Assembly: GCA_021795135.1 (NCBI GenBank)
Contig: JAJYPT010000079.1
Coordinates: 1-7,694, forward strand
Direction of reading: 5' to 3'
Source: Actinomycetes bacterium
Lineage (GTDB): Bacteria > Actinomycetota > Acidimicrobiia > Acidimicrobiales > JAJYPT01
Length of the DNA: 7,694 bases
Every line of letters starts with the position of its first letter. The stretch's first letter is position 1. The position numbers and the translations under genes are program-made. Below are positions 1 to 6,179 of this stretch, piece by piece. The notes under the pieces were generated by a model that saw nothing but the letters and a program-made list of their open reading frames with translations, was not told the DNA's origin and made no database searches.

Positions 1-587
1 GGTCTCTACTTACTTTTGTTGCTACGATAATTTTTCTTATTACAAAATTCTCTGCAGGAGCTTGGGTAGTAGTTGTTGCTATTCCTTTATTTATGTTTAT
101 GTTTGGACGAATATCTACATACTATAATAAGGTAGCCCAGCAAGTAGGATTAGGAAAAATTCCCGCACCACTAAAAAGTACGACTAGCCACGTTATTGTG
201 CCGATTAATAACGTTTCTAGGCTTAGTTGGCAAGCTTTGAGCAGTGCAGTGGGTTTTGGAGAACAAGTTATAGCAGTACATATTGAATTTGAAGACACTC
301 AAGACACTTCTGGTGATTTAATTGAAAAATGGGATCAATGGAACCCAGGAGTACCTTTGGTGATTTTGAAATCACAATACCATTCTGTTACAAGGCCATT
401 ATTGCGTTATGTGAACTCTTTGAATTTAGGTCCAGATGAAGGAGTTGTCATTTTGATTCCTGAACTTATAGCTAGACGACTAAGGCATAGAATTTTACAA
501 AATCAAACGGGTCTTATCCTATCTTATGCTCTGCGCAAAAGAACAGATGTAGTAGTGGCTCGAATGGGTTTTCACCTAAAAGATTGA
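1..587 (+). CDS. APC-superfamily permease, C-terminal fragment (KimA/YdaO-like), 5' end outside window
   Basis: The reading frame is open from the left edge (first full codon at base 3) to TGA at 585-587, followed directly by TAG. The ATG at 93 lies inside a membrane segment and is not the true start. The visible part begins with hydrophobic stretches (LLTFVATIIFLI, then AWVVVVAIPLFMFMFG) typical of the last two helices of a 12-helix APC transporter. A cytosolic tail of about 150 residues follows. It opens with a beta-strand (HVIVPINN) and ends with SQYHSVTRPLLRYVNSL, a valine-rich strand (GVVILIPE), HRILQNQTG and DVVVARMGFHL. This tail resembles the USP-like domain of long APC permeases, including the potassium/proton symporter KimA. 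The superfamily is fairly sure; potassium as substrate is inference, since the substrate-binding helices are missing. Confidence 0.85.
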   Translation, partial: SLLTFVATIIFLITKFSAGAWVVVVAIPLFMFMFGRISTYYNKVAQQVGLGKIPAPLKSTTSHVIVPINNVSRLSWQALSSAVGFGEQVIAVHIEFEDTQDTSGDLIEKWDQWNPGVPLVILKSQYHSVTRPLLRYVNSLNLGPDEGVVILIPELIARRLRHRILQNQTGLILSYALRKRTDVVVARMGFHLKD

Positions 588-644
588 TAGATAGTTTTAC
601 CTAAACTACCAATTAGCTACTCCAAATTAGAAATGTAGGTTGAG

Positions 645-2054
645 ATGGTTAAAACAGAAAAACAAATTTTTGCCAACGATGCAAAAAAAGTAGCACGTAG
701 GCCCAAAGTAATTGTAGTAGGAGCTGGTTTTGGTGGCTTGAATGCAGTTGAGAAATTAGCTGATGTAGCTGTAGATATAGTTTTGGTTGATAGAGATAAT
801 TACCACGGCTTTTGGCCTCTTTTGTATCAGGTTGCTACTTCAGGATTGGGTCCCCAAGATATAGCAAGACCTATAAGAGCAATATTTAAAGGACGTCAAC
901 CAAATCTAGATATAGTTCTTGGAAATGTTGTAAGCATAAATCTACAAGACAAGACCGTTTGTATTGAAGGTGAGAAAAGTCTCTCTTATGATTATCTAGT
1001 ATTATCTCCTGGATCTTCGACTGCTGATTTTGGAATTGAAGGAGTTAATGAGTTTGCTTTTCCTTTGAAGACCCTCCCAGATGCAACTGCTTTGAGGGAT
1101 CATATACTCACCTCTTTTGAACTTGCTGATGCAGATGATTTATATATAGAAAAAGGAGCATTGAATTTCGTTATAGCAGGAGGAGGCCCAACTGGAGTTG
1201 AAGTAGCTGGTGCTTTGAGCGAGCTTGTCAAAAAGAATCTATCTCAAGATTTTCATCACCTAGACGTATCTAGGTCTCGTATTATTTTGGTAGAGACCAC
1301 AGATCATCTTTTGGGCCAATTTTCAAAACCTTCTCAAAGGCGAGCTTTAGAGGGTCTTATCTCTAAAGGAGTTGAAGTTCACCTTGGTCAGTCCATTGCT
1401 TCAGTTGCTCGTGACCATGTGGTCTTGGGGGACTCTTCTATTATTCCTACTGCCACAGTAATTTGGACAGCTGGTATTAGGGCAAATCCACTATTGGATA
1501 CCCTAGGAGTGCAACAAATGCGAAATGGGGCAGTTGTTGTTGGTCAAGATCTTTCTATTCCTAATCATAGTGAAGTATTTGTTATAGGAGATTCAGCTTA
1601 TGCGATAGATAAAAAGGGTGCTCCTTTGCCTCAATTGGCCCCTTTTGCTGTTCAAGGTGGGCGACATGTTGCTAAATGCATAAGGAATGACCTTTCTTAT
1701 ACGCCAAGACCTAAATTTTCTTACCTAAATAAAGGAATTATGGCAACTATAGGTCGTCGCAGTGCTGTGGCAGAAATTCCAGTTGTGGGATTAAAGCTTG
1801 GGGGAACTATTGGATGGATTAGCTGGCTTTTAGTTCATTTATTATTTTTGATTGATTTTAGGCAAAAGATAATGGTTCTGTGGAGTTGGGTATGGAATTA
1901 CTTTACCTGGGAAAGATCGAGTCGTGTAATTATTGGAACCGTTCCAATTCCTCATGCTAGTCAGCTTTTTTCAAATCATCCATTAGTAGAGTCATCTGAT
2001 TTGGGTCCAAAGGGAGTAGATCCTCAAGATTCAATACAGCCGCTATCTGATTAA
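645..2054 (+). CDS. ndh: Type II NADH dehydrogenase (NDH-2), NAD(P)/FAD-dependent oxidoreductase
   Basis: The 469-residue protein is a normal length for single-subunit NADH:quinone oxidoreductases, which pass electrons from NADH to membrane quinone without pumping protons. An FAD Rossmann motif GAGFGG is at 26-31 with acidic D49 ending the second strand. The NDH-2 signature YHGFWPLLYQVATSGLGP (53-70) follows. The NADH-binding fold has GGGPTGVEVAGAL (179-191) with E217 as the likely ribose-binding acid. The second FAD motif VFVIGDSAYA is at 311-320, and LAPFAVQGG (331-339) is the quinone-side motif. The C-terminal region (389-420, GWISWLLVHLLFLIDF and a Trp-rich stretch) is the hydrophobic membrane anchor. 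The N-terminal 20 residues are basic and variable. The ATG at 645 has a weak AGG at 637-639. The next gene is 32 bp downstream, so co-transcription is likely. Confidence 0.92.
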   Translation: MVKTEKQIFANDAKKVARRPKVIVVGAGFGGLNAVEKLADVAVDIVLVDRDNYHGFWPLLYQVATSGLGPQDIARPIRAIFKGRQPNLDIVLGNVVSINLQDKTVCIEGEKSLSYDYLVLSPGSSTADFGIEGVNEFAFPLKTLPDATALRDHILTSFELADADDLYIEKGALNFVIAGGGPTGVEVAGALSELVKKNLSQDFHHLDVSRSRIILVETTDHLLGQFSKPSQRRALEGLISKGVEVHLGQSIASVARDHVVLGDSSIIPTATVIWTAGIRANPLLDTLGVQQMRNGAVVVGQDLSIPNHSEVFVIGDSAYAIDKKGAPLPQLAPFAVQGGRHVAKCIRNDLSYTPRPKFSYLNKGIMATIGRRSAVAEIPVVGLKLGGTIGWISWLLVHLLFLIDFRQKIMVLWSWVWNYFTWERSSRVIIGTVPIPHASQLFSNHPLVESSDLGPKGVDPQDSIQPLSD

Positions 2055-2072
2055 AAATAAAAGTAAAAGCAC

Positions 2073-2080
2073 AAAGAGGT
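2073..2080 (+). promoter_or_regulatory. Ribosome binding site deciding a GTG start
   Basis: AAAGAGGT lies seven bases before the GTG at 2087. It is the clearest Shine-Dalgarno match on the plus strand here and supports GTG as the start of the DsbA-family gene. An ATG at 2085 overlaps it in another frame but is followed at once by TGA, so it can encode only a single residue. Confidence 0.65.
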
Positions 2081-2086
2081 AAATAT

Positions 2087-2764
2087 GTGATTAAACAAGA
2101 TGAAAACACTCTAGTTATATTTTCAGATATTGGTTGTCCATGGGCAGCTTTGTCTGTTTATCGCTTACATAAATTTCGCAAGCAATTGGGACTAGAAGAA
2201 AAATTGAGATTTGACTTTAGAAGCTTTCCTTTGGAAATTATCAATTCTATGCCTATGTCAAGGATACTTTTAGATGAAGAAATTCCTATTTTGTCAACTC
2301 TAGAACCGGGACTAGATTGGCATATTTGGCGTCAAGGAAGAGCTGATGAGTTTCCAGTAAGTACTTTATTAGCCCAAGAAGCAGTCCAAGCTGCAAAGAG
2401 TCAAGGTATTCAAGCTTCGGAAAAGTTAGATTTTGGTCTTAGGAAAGCTCTATTTAGTCAAAGCCGTTGCATAACTATGAGGCATGTAATTTTAGAAGTA
2501 GCAAAAGAAGTCAATATAGATGTTGAGTCTTTGACAAAAGATTTAGATAATGGAACCTTTAGATCTCATTTATTTGAGCAGTTGAATCTTGCTAGGCAAA
2601 AAGGAGTTGTTCTTAGTCCTACTATTTGTTTACCAAATGGAAAACCCTATCCTAATCCTGGTATTGAGATAACTAAATGTCAAAAAAATGGAAGAACATA
2701 TCTAGAAGTTACAAAAGATGATTCACAAATTTATATTGAATTGATAAAGAAGATGAATATATAA
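2087..2764 (+). CDS. DsbA-family thioredoxin-fold protein with a CPWA (single-Cys) active-site motif
   Basis: The 225-residue protein has no signal peptide, so it should be cytoplasmic. The N-terminal strand VIFSDIGCPWA (10-20) sits where DsbA/FrnE proteins carry their active site, but the usual CxxC is C17-P-W-A20, so the resolving cysteine is missing. A helical insertion follows (about 60-165), then the cis-proline loop VVLSPTICLPNG (174-185, P178) and the PNPGIEI segment of this family. Other cysteines (C128, C181, C198) are not placed as a resolving partner. It could be a thiol-disulphide oxidoreductase working by a monothiol mechanism, or a member related to glutathione-S-transferase kappa or 2-hydroxychromene-2-carboxylate isomerase. 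The fold is well supported, the substrate unknown. It probably shares a transcript with the NDH-2 gene 32 bp upstream. Confidence 0.8.
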   Translation: MIKQDENTLVIFSDIGCPWAALSVYRLHKFRKQLGLEEKLRFDFRSFPLEIINSMPMSRILLDEEIPILSTLEPGLDWHIWRQGRADEFPVSTLLAQEAVQAAKSQGIQASEKLDFGLRKALFSQSRCITMRHVILEVAKEVNIDVESLTKDLDNGTFRSHLFEQLNLARQKGVVLSPTICLPNGKPYPNPGIEITKCQKNGRTYLEVTKDDSQIYIELIKKMNI

Positions 2765-2905
2765 AAATTTGTAGAACTCTATCTAAATTTATGATACTTT
2801 GACTTAGATTTACAGTTGAAGTTTTAATTGTAAGAATTTTCAACCCAATTTATAACAGCGTTTGATTCTGGTTGATTTGTTGAATTCTAAACCATCTTTG
2901 CTAGC

Positions 2906-2914
2906 TGATATAAT
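2906..2914 (+). promoter_or_regulatory. Extended -10 promoter candidate (TGATATAAT)
   Basis: A perfect TATAAT (2909-2914) is preceded by TG plus one base, the extended -10 form that can work without a good -35. No convincing -35 lies 16-18 bp upstream. Transcription would start near 2921 and give a leader of about 190 bases before the phosphatase ATG at 3111. Confidence 0.45.
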
Positions 2915-3057
2915 TTATAGTTATAAGAGTATTAAATATAGAATTTAATTAGATTGATTTTTTTATCTTTTTGAATCTTTATCCAATAAATTTAATATTT
3001 GTCTAGGAAAAGAAGAGGTTTTGCTACTAGATCATAAAATATTGCTAGTTATTACTT

Positions 3058-3087
3058 TTTACCCCTGTTCTAGCTCTAGTGTATAGT
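3058..3087 (+). promoter_or_regulatory. Proximal sigma70-like promoter candidate for the phosphatase gene
   Basis: TTTACC (3058-3063) and TATAGT (3082-3087) are separated by 18 bp and match the -35 and -10 consensus at 4 and 5 of 6 positions. A start near 3094 would leave about 17 bases before the ATG at 3111 and only about five before the TTG at 3099, which favours the ATG. The site is weak and may be used instead of, or with, the site at 2906. Confidence 0.3.
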
Positions 3088-3110
3088 TTAATGAAGTTTT
3101 GAAAGAAGTA

Positions 3111-4949
3111 ATGGATTTGGTGTCTGAAAATCTAATTGAAAAAAATAATATAAACATCTCTATACCAGAAGAAAAACTATGGGCACTAGCAGCAAGTCTT
3201 TCCACTACGGGACTGACTGCGTTGCTAGAAGAAGTGGCAAAAATATCTGCTAGCACCTTTGGGGCTGATAGAGTAGGAATATTTTTACCTTGTTCTAACG
3301 GAACCCATTTAGATTTAGGTATTGCATGGGGGCTAGATGCGGCCGAAATTCCTTCTCGAATAGCTTTTGGTAAAGGACTAGTTGGAAAAGTTGCAATAAA
3401 TCAAAATTTAGAAATTTCAGTTTCTCAATATTCATCTGATCCTAGTGGTTTTTGTTCTTCGGTTGCTATTCCTTTACATACACAAAGTCATCTTGTTGCA
3501 GTTATTGAATTGGATAGTCTTGATAAGGTCCAATTTTTAGGAATAGACTCTTCTATAACTGCTCAATTTGCTACTTCGTTTGCTTCTATCATTGAACACG
3601 CTCGTATCTTTGAAGCTGAAAAACAAGCCCGCAAAGATGCAGAAATGGCAAGAAGTCGATTGACTTTTGTTGCAGAAGTTTCTTCGTTGCTGGCTACTTC
3701 TTTGGATTACACTTCAGCTTTGACTAATCTTGCACATCTGGCAGTTCCTCAATTGGGAGATTTTTGTTTTATAGACTTAGTCACTCCAGATGGACCAGAA
3801 GGAGAACTAAATAGTCTTATATGGGTAGGTCCAAATATATCTACATCTGAGGATAATTTACCCAATGTTCTTACAAAAGATCAAAAGAAGTCTTTTTCTT
3901 TCGATCTTACTCCATTATCTTTAGAGGCTTTTCATTCTAAAAAAGCTCGGCTTTATGACTTTTATCCTGATGTATCTAAATTATTGGGATCTTTGACAAA
4001 ATTGGTTTTTCCGTCTTTGTCAGAACAGACCAATTCTATCAATATGGCTGGATCAGTAATTTCTGTTCCATTAGATGCAAGAGGTAGAGTTTTAGGAGTC
4101 TTGAATTTTATAACTTTGGATCATTATTCAAAAAGAAGATACCAAGAACAAGATCTATCATTTTTTCAAGATCTTGCTCATAGAGCTGGTCTAGCTATTG
4201 ACAGAGCTCGACTTTTTGAAGAACGTAGTAGAGTGGCCCAAGTTCTCCAAGATAGCCTTTTGCCGGCATTGCCACCAGAAATTCCTGGTTTGGAAATTTC
4301 TAGTAGGTACAGAGCAGCCTGGACAGAAAGTGTTGTAGGTGGAGATTTTTATGATGTTTTTGCTACAGATTCTCAAACTTGGTCAATAGTTATTGGAGAT
4401 GTTTGTGGCAAAGGAGTAGAAGCTGCTACTTTGACAGCTTTGGCTCGTTATACCTTACGAGCTGCTGCGATGCAATCTAAAGAACCAAGTAGAATTTTAG
4501 AACAATTAAATCAGGCTATTCTAAAAGATGATTCTAAAGGTCGTTTTTGTACGGCTATTTTTGCTCAAGTAAAACCAGGTAAGTCATATTCCCAAGTAAG
4601 GGTATCATGTGGAGGTCACCCTCCACCTGCAATACTACGTAAAGATAAAACAGTAGAATTCATAGACTGTACTGGAAGTTTACTCGGAGTATTTTCTAAA
4701 GCCGAACTAAATGATATAGTAGTTGATCTTCATCCGGGAGACTTTATAGTCTTTTATACCGATGGAGTAATAGAGGCTCGTAGAGAAAAAGAAGTTTTTG
4801 GAGAAAAGCGATTAGGTAATTTATTACAAAATTTACCTAATCCAACTTCTTCTTCTATAGCAATTGCTATAGAAGAAGAAGTTTTAGACTGGCAAAACAA
4901 TGTGGCTTTAGATGATGTGGCAATAGTTGTACTAGGTCAACCTGAGTGA
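3111..4949 (+). CDS. PP2C-family serine/threonine phosphatase, GAF-GAF-SpoIIE (RsbU-like)
   Basis: This 612-residue protein should dephosphorylate a phospho-serine/threonine protein, typically an anti-anti-sigma (STAS) factor in a partner-switching cascade. A first GAF domain spans about 35-165, then a charged linker helix (about 168-190), a second GAF-like domain (about 190-365), the helix RLFEERSRVAQVLQDSLLP (367-385) and the SpoIIE domain (about 388-612). Metal-binding motifs are all present: VGGDFYD (D412, D415), IGDVCGKG (D430), FYTDG (D551) and LDDVAIVV (D601, D602); GGHPPP (501-506) is intact. There is no membrane segment, so it is cytosolic and its GAF domains would sense a ligand or partner. 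An in-frame TTG at 3099 would add four residues; ATG is preferred although neither start has a good ribosome binding site. The 3' end carries strong inverted repeats and abuts a convergent phosphatase gene. Confidence 0.9.
   Translation: MDLVSENLIEKNNINISIPEEKLWALAASLSTTGLTALLEEVAKISASTFGADRVGIFLPCSNGTHLDLGIAWGLDAAEIPSRIAFGKGLVGKVAINQNLEISVSQYSSDPSGFCSSVAIPLHTQSHLVAVIELDSLDKVQFLGIDSSITAQFATSFASIIEHARIFEAEKQARKDAEMARSRLTFVAEVSSLLATSLDYTSALTNLAHLAVPQLGDFCFIDLVTPDGPEGELNSLIWVGPNISTSEDNLPNVLTKDQKKSFSFDLTPLSLEAFHSKKARLYDFYPDVSKLLGSLTKLVFPSLSEQTNSINMAGSVISVPLDARGRVLGVLNFITLDHYSKRRYQEQDLSFFQDLAHRAGLAIDRARLFEERSRVAQVLQDSLLPALPPEIPGLEISSRYRAAWTESVVGGDFYDVFATDSQTWSIVIGDVCGKGVEAATLTALARYTLRAAAMQSKEPSRILEQLNQAILKDDSKGRFCTAIFAQVKPGKSYSQVRVSCGGHPPPAILRKDKTVEFIDCTGSLLGVFSKAELNDIVVDLHPGDFIVFYTDGVIEARREKEVFGEKRLGNLLQNLPNPTSSSIAIAIEEEVLDWQNNVALDDVAIVVLGQPE
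4810..4842. repeat. Inverted repeat, 10-bp arms, 13-base loop, inside the phosphatase gene
   Basis: GATTAGGTAA (4810-4819) pairs perfectly with TTACCTAATC (4833-4842). It encodes the end of RLGNLLQNLPNP in the phosphatase C-terminus. It ends one base before the 40-bp palindrome, so an RNA from either strand could fold into two adjacent stem-loops. Alone it is only slightly better than chance in DNA of this composition; its position is what makes it notable. Confidence 0.75.
4844..4883. repeat. Perfect 40-bp palindrome inside the phosphatase coding region
   Basis: The left arm AACTTCTTCTTCTATAGC (4844-4861), the centre AATT (4862-4865) and the right arm GCTATAGAAGAAGAAGTT (4866-4883) form a palindrome with no mismatch. 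As RNA it gives an 18-bp stem closed by an AAUU loop. In the gene it encodes TSSSIAIAIEEEV (residues 579-591), a credible helix of the SpoIIE domain just before the final LDDVAIVV strand, so it is not an insertion that disrupts the protein. On the plus strand it is followed by GTTTTAG, a very short U-rich tail. It lies 63 bases before the stop codon. Function unknown: candidates are an intragenic attenuator, an RNase III substrate, a 3'-end stabiliser for the opposite-strand transcript, or a protein-binding site. Confidence 0.9.
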
Positions 4950-4971
4950 TTATTTCCATTTTATAATCACT
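4945..4971. terminator. Hairpin across the abutting stop codons of two convergent genes
   Basis: AGTGATTAT (4945-4953) pairs perfectly with ATAATCACT (4963-4971) around a nine-base loop. The plus-strand TGA (4947-4949) and the minus-strand TAA (4950-4952) both fall in the left arm. The symmetrical position suits a shared bidirectional 3' end or a block to read-through. The stem is AT-rich and no U-tract follows on either strand, so intrinsic termination is uncertain; it may instead protect the transcript ends. Confidence 0.4.
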
Positions 4972-6110
4972 ATGCCCATATCATCTTTTAGATCTCCATC
5001 TCTGTATTGTTTGACTTTATGAGCAATAGATCGAGTTATTTCTGAGGTTTGATTGTAGCTATTTATAGTATGGAGAACCAATTCATCTAGTCGCTCATCT
5101 CCAAAGGGTTCTCCTCCATCAGGAGCAGCATCAATGACTCCATCAGAAAATAAAATAATAATATCTCCGCTTTGTAAAGTTGTAGTATTTGATACAAAAG
5201 TATCCAGGTCTAATCCAAGCAGTCCACTAAATTGACCTTTGAGTCTAGATATATTTCCATTTCTAAACAAAATTGGGGCTTCTTGTCCAGCACTAAGCCA
5301 TTGAAGTTGTTGTTTATCTAGATCAAATTTACAAAAAAGTCCTCTTACGAAAGAATCTTCTTCTCCTCTTGAATAAATAGCTCCATCTAAAGTTTCTGCG
5401 ATTTGTTCAAGGTCTAGTCCTTGCCTTCGGTTATGACGATAGCTTCCAAGGGCAAGAGCAGAAAGAAAAGTTGCTTTTATGCCCCTACCCATTACGTCAA
5501 AAAGAGCTACATCTAATATGTTTTCATTGTGAGAGTAATCATAACAATCTCCAGCTATGTCATAAGCAGGTTCAATTATTCCTGAAAGAGATAGAACAGA
5601 GTTGGTAAAAGAAGGAACAGGTAGTAACATATCCCATTGGATTTCAGCTGAAAGATTTAAAGTTCGACGTCTTTTAGTTAAAATATAAGCATCTGTATAG
5701 TTGTTGGAAGAAATAACAAAATGGGCAAGTAAAAAACCTACTTGTAATAAATATTGTTCTGTTTGGGAATCTGGGTTTTCTAAAATTAGTTCCAAAACCC
5801 CCAAACGATTGGCTCTTTCGGTTATTGGAACCCAAAATTGGCTACTAGTTGAGGTTATGGGAGTTTGTAAAATATGTTGTTCTCTAAAACAACTTCCTGC
5901 CATGGTTCCTTCTACGGGAACAGAAGCAAGAATTGCTGAAGCTGGTGTTGGCTGGATTGGATGTAAAAAATTCTGATCATAATCACATAAATAAATGATT
6001 AGATCTTTCCATCCAAATGCTGTTACTGCTTTTTGTAATTCTTGTGGGAGAGAAGCTGGGGAAGAAGTTGTAGAAATTTGTAAAAAATCTGAAACTATCT
6101 TTTCAATCAC
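4950..6110 (-). CDS. PP2C-family serine/threonine phosphatase, GAF-like sensor plus SpoIIE domain (actinobacterial type)
   Basis: This 386-residue protein starts at GTG; an in-frame TAG lies upstream and no other start codon sits between, with AAGGGAAG about ten bases before it. Residues about 20-135 look like a divergent GAF domain (NRLGVLELILENPD, 101-114). A basic helix KRRRTLNLSAEIQWDMLLP (146-164) leads into the SpoIIE domain. Metal-binding motifs are present: IAGDCYDY (D188, D191), FDVMGRG (D205), FSDG (D323) and KDDMGIV (D376, D377). The loop that reads GGHPPP in the neighbour is AGQEAP here (274-279), so the usual histidine is Gln276. It is too unlike the convergent phosphatase to be a recent duplicate. 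A likely partner is a phosphorylated STAS protein encoded elsewhere. A well-formed promoter lies just upstream. Confidence 0.88.
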   Translation of the reverse strand: MIEKIVSDFLQISTTSSPASLPQELQKAVTAFGWKDLIIYLCDYDQNFLHPIQPTPASAILASVPVEGTMAGSCFREQHILQTPITSTSSQFWVPITERANRLGVLELILENPDSQTEQYLLQVGFLLAHFVISSNNYTDAYILTKRRRTLNLSAEIQWDMLLPVPSFTNSVLSLSGIIEPAYDIAGDCYDYSHNENILDVALFDVMGRGIKATFLSALALGSYRHNRRQGLDLEQIAETLDGAIYSRGEEDSFVRGLFCKFDLDKQQLQWLSAGQEAPILFRNGNISRLKGQFSGLLGLDLDTFVSNTTTLQSGDIIILFSDGVIDAAPDGGEPFGDERLDELVLHTINSYNQTSEITRSIAHKVKQYRDGDLKDDMGIVIIKWK

Positions 6111-6123
6111 TGGGTTTCTTCCC

Positions 6124-6154
6124 TTGGTTTGGTCGTAAATGCTGGATTTATTAT
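6124..6154 (+). promoter_or_regulatory. Weak promoter candidate for the LigD-type gene, -10 overlapping the opposite promoter
   Basis: TATTAT (6149-6154) matches the -10 consensus at 5 of 6 positions and shares five bases with the minus-strand TATAAT. The best -35 is TTGGTT (6124-6129), 19 bp away and poor. A start near 6161 would give a leader of about 19 bases and no good ribosome binding site before the ATG at 6180. Confidence 0.25.
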
Positions 6155-6177
6155 AGCCCTTCTAGGGTAGCTAACAA
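6150..6177 (-). promoter_or_regulatory. Sigma70-type promoter for the minus-strand phosphatase
   Basis: Read on the minus strand, TTGTTA (6172-6177) is followed after 16 bp by a perfect TATAAT (6150-6155). Transcription would start near 6143, giving a leader of about 33 bases before the GTG at 6110. Its -35 element ends two bases from the ATG of the divergent LigD-type gene, so the two genes share their control region. Confidence 0.6.
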
Positions 6178-6179
6178 GA

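Larger units (their letters stand above)
2765..3110 (+). other. AT-rich intergenic region upstream of the first SpoIIE phosphatase
   Basis: About 346 bases without a credible gene. It holds an extended -10 promoter candidate (2906-2914), an AT-only inverted repeat (ATTAAAT at 2931-2937 with ATTTAAT at 2943-2949), a T-run at 2957-2963, and a second promoter candidate just before the phosphatase start. Two weak inverted repeats follow the DsbA-family stop (2781-2809 with 6-bp arms, 2815-2844 with 6-bp arms), but neither has a GC-rich stem or a U-tract, so no terminator is called. Confidence 0.6.

Noticed and set aside
93..95. ATG at 93 as the start of the first gene
   Set aside because: It falls inside a hydrophobic membrane segment and the frame stays open with matching permease sequence to the left edge, so the real start is outside the window.
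592..608. Inverted repeat TAGTTT/AAACTA after the permease stop as a terminator
   Set aside because: The stem is six mostly A-T pairs and no U-tract follows.
1932..1948. Palindrome ATTGGAAC-C-GTTCCAAT in the NDH-2 gene as an operator
   Set aside because: An 8-bp arm is expected about once by chance in a window this size, and it sits deep in coding sequence.
2931..2963. AT-only hairpin followed by T7 as a terminator for the upstream genes
   Set aside because: The T-run starts eight bases after a stem with no G-C pair, and the site lies downstream of a likely promoter for the next gene.
3059..3256. Open frame on the minus strand of about 65 codons
   Set aside because: It overlaps the promoter and start of the GAF-SpoIIE gene, has no family-like sequence, and is best explained as a shadow.
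4191..4376. Minus-strand open frame of about 61 codons
   Set aside because: It lies wholly inside the SpoIIE domain coding region on the opposite strand and shows no protein-like pattern.
4609..4626. GC-rich hairpin GTGGAGG/CCTCCAC with a TCAC loop
   Set aside because: It encodes the conserved GGHPPP motif; Gly and Pro codons are naturally complementary, so the symmetry needs no other explanation.
5761..5806. Bulged inverted repeat (GTTTGG/CCAAAC and GGGTTTT/AAAACCC) in the minus-strand phosphatase
   Set aside because: Short arms with a six-base bulge and a 14-base loop are within chance expectation.
5701..5976. Plus-strand open frame of about 91 codons
   Set aside because: It is antisense to the sensor domain of the minus-strand phosphatase and has no recognisable domain.
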